7,787 bases of DNA, taken from the NCBI GenBank assembly GCA_002368795.1, contig DFFG01000068.1:21140-28926 (forward strand), read 5' to 3'. The notes beneath the pieces are model-generated. The model made no database searches, was not told the origin of the DNA, and was given only the letters and a program-made list of their open reading frames with translations. Shown here in pieces: positions 5,521-7,787 of the stretch. Numbering within the stretch: position 1 is the first letter of the stretch; each line of letters begins with the position of its first letter. Source of the DNA: Eubacterium sp. UBA3782 (GTDB lineage: Bacteria > Bacillota > Clostridia > Lachnospirales > Lachnospiraceae). The translations under genes were made by a program, and so were the position numbers.

Positions 5521-5573
5521 TCGCCGAAATCCATACCGCACGTCATGCTTGCATGTAAGTGCGGGCATGGATC
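5521..5573 (+). repeat. Repeat unit 3, truncated to hairpin A
   Basis: Only the first 53 nt remain. The hairpin still closes (AAATCCAT, CCGCAC, CATGC against GCATG, GTGCGG, ATGGAT), with one change (G for A at 5565). The outer right arm is lost and unique purA leader sequence starts at about 5574. Confidence 0.88.
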
Positions 5574-5593
5574 AGGGTTTAAATAAGATTCTT

Positions 5594-5632
5594 CGCGGCC
5601 GCGTTTCCATCGCGGCGCGCATATAAAGGAGG
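5594..5632 (+). promoter_or_regulatory. purA leader hairpin and strong ribosome binding site
   Basis: A GC-rich stem (CGC-g-GCCGCG at 5594-5603 with CGCGGCGCG at 5611-5619, 9 bp and one bulged G, loop TTTCCAT) ends 5 nt before the strong Shine-Dalgarno AAAGGAGG (5625-5632), itself 6 nt from the purA ATG. No T tract follows. I found no convincing promoter between the repeat array and purA, so purA may depend on readthrough from purB across the array. Confidence 0.7.
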
Positions 5633-5638
5633 AAATAT

Positions 5639-6913
5639 ATGGTAAAGGCAATTGTAGGCGCAAACTGGGGAGATGAAGGCAAGGGCAAGATCACCGATAT
5701 GATGGCCAAAGAGGCGGATATCGTCGTCCGTTTTCAGGGCGGTGCCAATGCCGGCCACACGATCGTAAACAATTACGGAAAATTCGGTCTGCACACACTT
5801 CCCTCCGGCATCTTTTATGATCATGTAACAAGCATTATCGGAAACGGCGTAGCCCTGAACGTTCCTGTTCTTTTTGGTGAGCTTCAGACGATCCTCGACA
5901 AGGGGGTTCCGGCACCGAAGCTTATGATCTCCGACCGTGCCCAGATGGTCATGCCGTATCACATCCTGTTCGATCAGTATGAGGAGGAGAGACTGGGCGG
6001 CCGTTCCTTCGGTTCCACAAAGTCCGGTATCGCACCCTTCTATTCGGATAAATACGCAAAGATCGGCTTCCAGGTATCTGAGCTGTTTGACGAGGAGACC
6101 CTTAAGGACAAGCTGCAGCGGATCGTTGAAGTCAAGAACATCACCATCGAGCATCTGTATCACAAGCCGCTTCTGGATGCGGATGAGCTGTTTGCCGAGA
6201 TGATGCGCTGGAAGGAGATGATCGCTCCTTATGTGGCAGATACCTCTGCTTACCTGTACAAAGCACTGAAGGAGGGCAAGGAGGTCCTGCTGGAGGGCCA
6301 GCTCGGCTCGATGAAGGATCCGGACCACGGTATCTATCCGATGGTTACTTCTTCCTCTACCCTGGCCGGATACGGCGCTGTCGGCGCAGGTGTCCCGCCC
6401 TATGAGATCAAAAAAATCGTCTGTGTCTCCAAGGCATATTCCAGCGCTGTCGGCGCAGGTGCCTTCGTATCGGAGATCTTTGGTGAGGAGGCTGACCTCC
6501 TTCGGAACAACGGCGGTGACGGCGGCGAGTACGGTGTGACCACCGGACGTCCGCGCCGTATGGGCTGGTATGACTGCGTGGCTTCTCGTTACGGCTGCCG
6601 GATCCAGGGCGCTACCGATGTGGCCTTCACAGTTCTGGATGCTCTGGGCTATCTGGATGAAATCCCGGTCTGCGTTGCCTACGAGATCGACGGCGAGCGC
6701 GTGGATGATTTCCCGACGACCGGCCTTCTGGAGAAGGCAAAGCCGATCCTCGAGGTGCTTCCGGGCTGGAAGTGCGACATCCGCGGCATCCGCAAGTTTG
6801 AGGATCTTCCGGAGAACGCCAGAAAGTATGTCGAGTTTATCGAGAAACAGCTCGGCTTCCCGATCACCATGGTATCCAATGGCCCGGGACGGGACGATAT
6901 CATTTATCGATAA
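5639..6913 (+). CDS. purA: Adenylosuccinate synthetase, Clostridia-type variant
   Basis: The 424-residue cytoplasmic enzyme makes adenylosuccinate from IMP, aspartate and GTP, the committed step to AMP. The P-loop-like motif GANWGDEGKGK (7-17) carries catalytic D12, and QGGANAGHT (33-41) carries catalytic H40. The aspartate loop YGVTTGRPRRMGW (298-310) and the guanine-binding end region including SNGPGRDD (413-420) are intact. Other motifs diverge from the textbook enzyme: TTGRGIGPAY is STKSGIAPFY (126-135), so the arginine matching E. coli R143 is absent; EGAQG is EGQLG (219-223); KAYTTRVGxG is KAYSSAVGAG (265-274). These match the variant I recall as common in Lachnospiraceae, so it is most likely a genuine PurA. 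The lipoprotein gene starts 20 nt after the stop. Confidence 0.95.
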   Translation: MVKAIVGANWGDEGKGKITDMMAKEADIVVRFQGGANAGHTIVNNYGKFGLHTLPSGIFYDHVTSIIGNGVALNVPVLFGELQTILDKGVPAPKLMISDRAQMVMPYHILFDQYEEERLGGRSFGSTKSGIAPFYSDKYAKIGFQVSELFDEETLKDKLQRIVEVKNITIEHLYHKPLLDADELFAEMMRWKEMIAPYVADTSAYLYKALKEGKEVLLEGQLGSMKDPDHGIYPMVTSSSTLAGYGAVGAGVPPYEIKKIVCVSKAYSSAVGAGAFVSEIFGEEADLLRNNGGDGGEYGVTTGRPRRMGWYDCVASRYGCRIQGATDVAFTVLDALGYLDEIPVCVAYEIDGERVDDFPTTGLLEKAKPILEVLPGWKCDIRGIRKFEDLPENARKYVEFIEKQLGFPITMVSNGPGRDDIIYR

Positions 6914-6933
6914 CGGATAACGAGGTGCAGAAA

Positions 6934-7671
6934 TTGAAATTAAGCAAAAGGCTATTTCGGACAGCGGCTGTACTCTTTCTGGTTCTGACCCTGTCCGGCA
7001 GCTTTGCCGCGTGTGCGCTTCCGAACAACAGCGTGAACACGACTCTGACGATCCAGAGCGAGGGGACTCTCACCGAGGAGATTGTTGAGAATGTGACGGA
7101 CGCGGACTTTACGGAGGAGGAGCTCCGGGCCTTCATTGAGGATTCGATCCGCCAGTTCGACGCATCGGAGAATCCTTCGGTTTCCCTCGAAAGCTGTACG
7201 TTGAGCGGAAACTCGGTAAAGATCACGATGAATTATGCGTCTGTTGATGTATACAGCAGATACAACAACGTTCCCTGCTTTCTGGGAACACTGGAAGAGG
7301 CACGGGCGGCAGGCTATGACATGGATCAGCCGTTCCTGGACCCTGCCGGTGCAGAAGGTGAGAAGGATGAGATCACATCCCGGGAGAAGGAGTGGAAGGT
7401 TTTTGTGTGTTCAGAGCCGATCCATCTGAAGCTTCCCGACAAGATCCTGTATTCGAGCGACAATGTTACGATTACCGGCCGGCTGACAGCAACCGTGAAC
7501 AACGTGTCGGAGGAAGAGGCGCCGGTTCTGAAGGCCGGAGGCGAGTCCGTCGTCTCTGGATCTGCCGGATCCGCGCAGGCATCTCCGATTCCCTCCGCCG
7601 GCAAAGCCGAAGGCAAAGTCCATCCCTACGCAACGGTCGCTCACCGGTATGCATACATCATCTACAAGTAA
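6934..7671 (+). CDS. Putative secreted lipoprotein of unknown function
   Basis: From a TTG start the product is 245 residues: a basic N-terminus (MKLSKRLFRT), a hydrophobic core (AAVLFLVLTLSGSF) and a lipobox-like FAAC with C27 as the likely lipidated cysteine, so an extracytoplasmic membrane-anchored protein is predicted. Phe at -3 is not ideal for a lipobox, so signal peptidase I cleavage is possible. The mature part is acidic (TEEELRAFIEDSIRQFD at 60-76), has a probable beta-rich middle (85-200), then a Ser/Gly/Ala-rich low-complexity stretch (202-225) and the end AHRYAYIIYK. I recognise no domain. TTG 6934 is chosen because GAGG (6922-6925) lies 8 nt before it; the in-frame GTG at 6925 overlaps that site. 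It lies between purA and glycyl-tRNA synthetase with short gaps (20 and 27 nt), suggesting cotranscription but no evident functional tie. Confidence 0.8.
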   Translation: MKLSKRLFRTAAVLFLVLTLSGSFAACALPNNSVNTTLTIQSEGTLTEEIVENVTDADFTEEELRAFIEDSIRQFDASENPSVSLESCTLSGNSVKITMNYASVDVYSRYNNVPCFLGTLEEARAAGYDMDQPFLDPAGAEGEKDEITSREKEWKVFVCSEPIHLKLPDKILYSSDNVTITGRLTATVNNVSEEEAPVLKAGGESVVSGSAGSAQASPIPSAGKAEGKVHPYATVAHRYAYIIYK

Positions 7672-7698
7672 GGCAAGTTTTTTTGGAGGAATAAAGCA

Positions 7699-7787
7699 AT
7701 GGAAAAAACAATGGACAAGATCATCGCGCTGGCAAAATCCAGGGGCTTCGTCTATCCGGGTTCGGAGATCTACGGCGGCCTGGCCAA
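7699..7787 (+). CDS. glyQS: Glycyl-tRNA synthetase, single-chain type (5' end only)
   Basis: Only the first 29 codons and part of the next are in the window. The peptide contains KIIALAKSRGFVYPGSEIYGG, the highly conserved N-terminal motif of the homodimeric (alpha2) class II glycyl-tRNA synthetase, which charges tRNA-Gly with glycine. The ATG has GGAGGA (7685-7690) 8 nt upstream, following a run of seven T. The gap to the upstream lipoprotein gene is 27 nt with no T-box leader or promoter, so it appears to be expressed from an upstream promoter. The gene continues past the window end. Confidence 0.93.
   Translation, partial: MEKTMDKIIALAKSRGFVYPGSEIYGGLA

Larger units (their letters stand above)
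5173..5573 (+). repeat. 174-bp tandem repeat array, 2.3 copies, three hairpins per unit
   Basis: Period 174 bp: units at 5173-5346 and 5347-5520, plus a truncated third at 5521-5573. Units 1 and 2 differ at only three positions, all in the first 15 bases. Each full unit folds into three consecutive hairpins. In unit 2: A (5348-5406, interrupted stem CGCC, AAATCCAT, CCGCAC, CATGC around a TT loop); B (5410-5459, stem CCCGCAT, GCAG, ATGGGGC with symmetrical GA/GA and GGA/GGA internal loops and an AGGG loop); C (5462-5493, GGATCGT/ACGATCC with inner GCGC-AAA-GCGC). A 27-nt linker starts with palindrome GTAATTAC. No T tracts follow the stems. The array occupies most of the purB-purA gap. It may be a REP-like intergenic element or a repeated structured RNA; function unknown. 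Confidence 0.93.

Noticed and set aside
5173..5573. CRISPR array
   Set aside because: The repeats are 174 bp, directly abutting and near-identical along their whole length. There are no unique spacers and no cas genes.
5157..5663. Minus-strand open frame of 168 codons encoding a 58-residue repeated peptide
   Set aside because: It is the antisense of the tandem hairpin repeat. The 174-bp period is divisible by three, so the frame stays open automatically. It overlaps the purB end and the purA start, has no visible ribosome binding site, and no peptide family is recognised.
5639..6913. PurZ-type (2-aminoadenine) synthetase instead of PurA
   Set aside because: The catalytic aspartate of the WGDEGKGK motif is retained, there is no phage context, and the neighbour is purB. 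The altered motifs fit the variant typical of Clostridia.
7672..7698. T-box leader for glycyl-tRNA synthetase
   Set aside because: The gap is only 27 nt and contains just a T run and a Shine-Dalgarno. There is no room for a T-box and no terminator.

Overview
The window looks like a chromosomal segment of an anaerobic Clostridia species, most likely Lachnospiraceae (Bacillota). The reasons are strong AAGGAGG-type ribosome binding sites, a tRNA without an encoded CCA, moderately high GC, a single-chain glycyl-tRNA synthetase, and PurA and PurB variants whose motifs match the Clostridia-type enzymes. All supported genes are on the plus strand. No transposase, phage gene or CRISPR array is visible.

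Layout. Positions 1-60 hold the 3' end of a tRNA (probably Gly) and its terminator. A small polytopic membrane protein of the DUF4203/TMEM198 type follows (117-701). Next come an Lrp/AsnC-family regulator with its own promoter (814-1302) and alanine racemase alr (1382-2518), separated by a perfect 28-bp GC-rich palindrome. A formate/nitrite-family channel (2655-3446) follows, with an 18-bp palindrome over its -10 box. A promoter and a leader that can form a pseudoknot precede purB (3731-5167). The 471-bp purB-purA gap is filled largely by a 174-bp tandem repeat, 2.3 copies, each full copy folding into three consecutive hairpins. purA (5639-6913), a putative lipoprotein (6934-7671) and the first 29 codons of glycyl-tRNA synthetase (from 7699) follow closely spaced.

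Function. PurB and PurA are the two enzymes of the IMP-to-AMP branch, and PurB also acts earlier in IMP synthesis. The neighbouring channel could move formate, which feeds 10-formyl-tetrahydrofolate for purine carbons, but that link is inference. Lrp and alr form a plausible alanine-metabolism pair.

The proteins are mostly ordinary housekeeping genes. The interesting material is between them: the three-hairpin tandem repeat, the purB leader pseudoknot, the palindromic operator candidate, and GC-rich hairpins placed just upstream of the ribosome binding sites of alr, the channel gene and purA.
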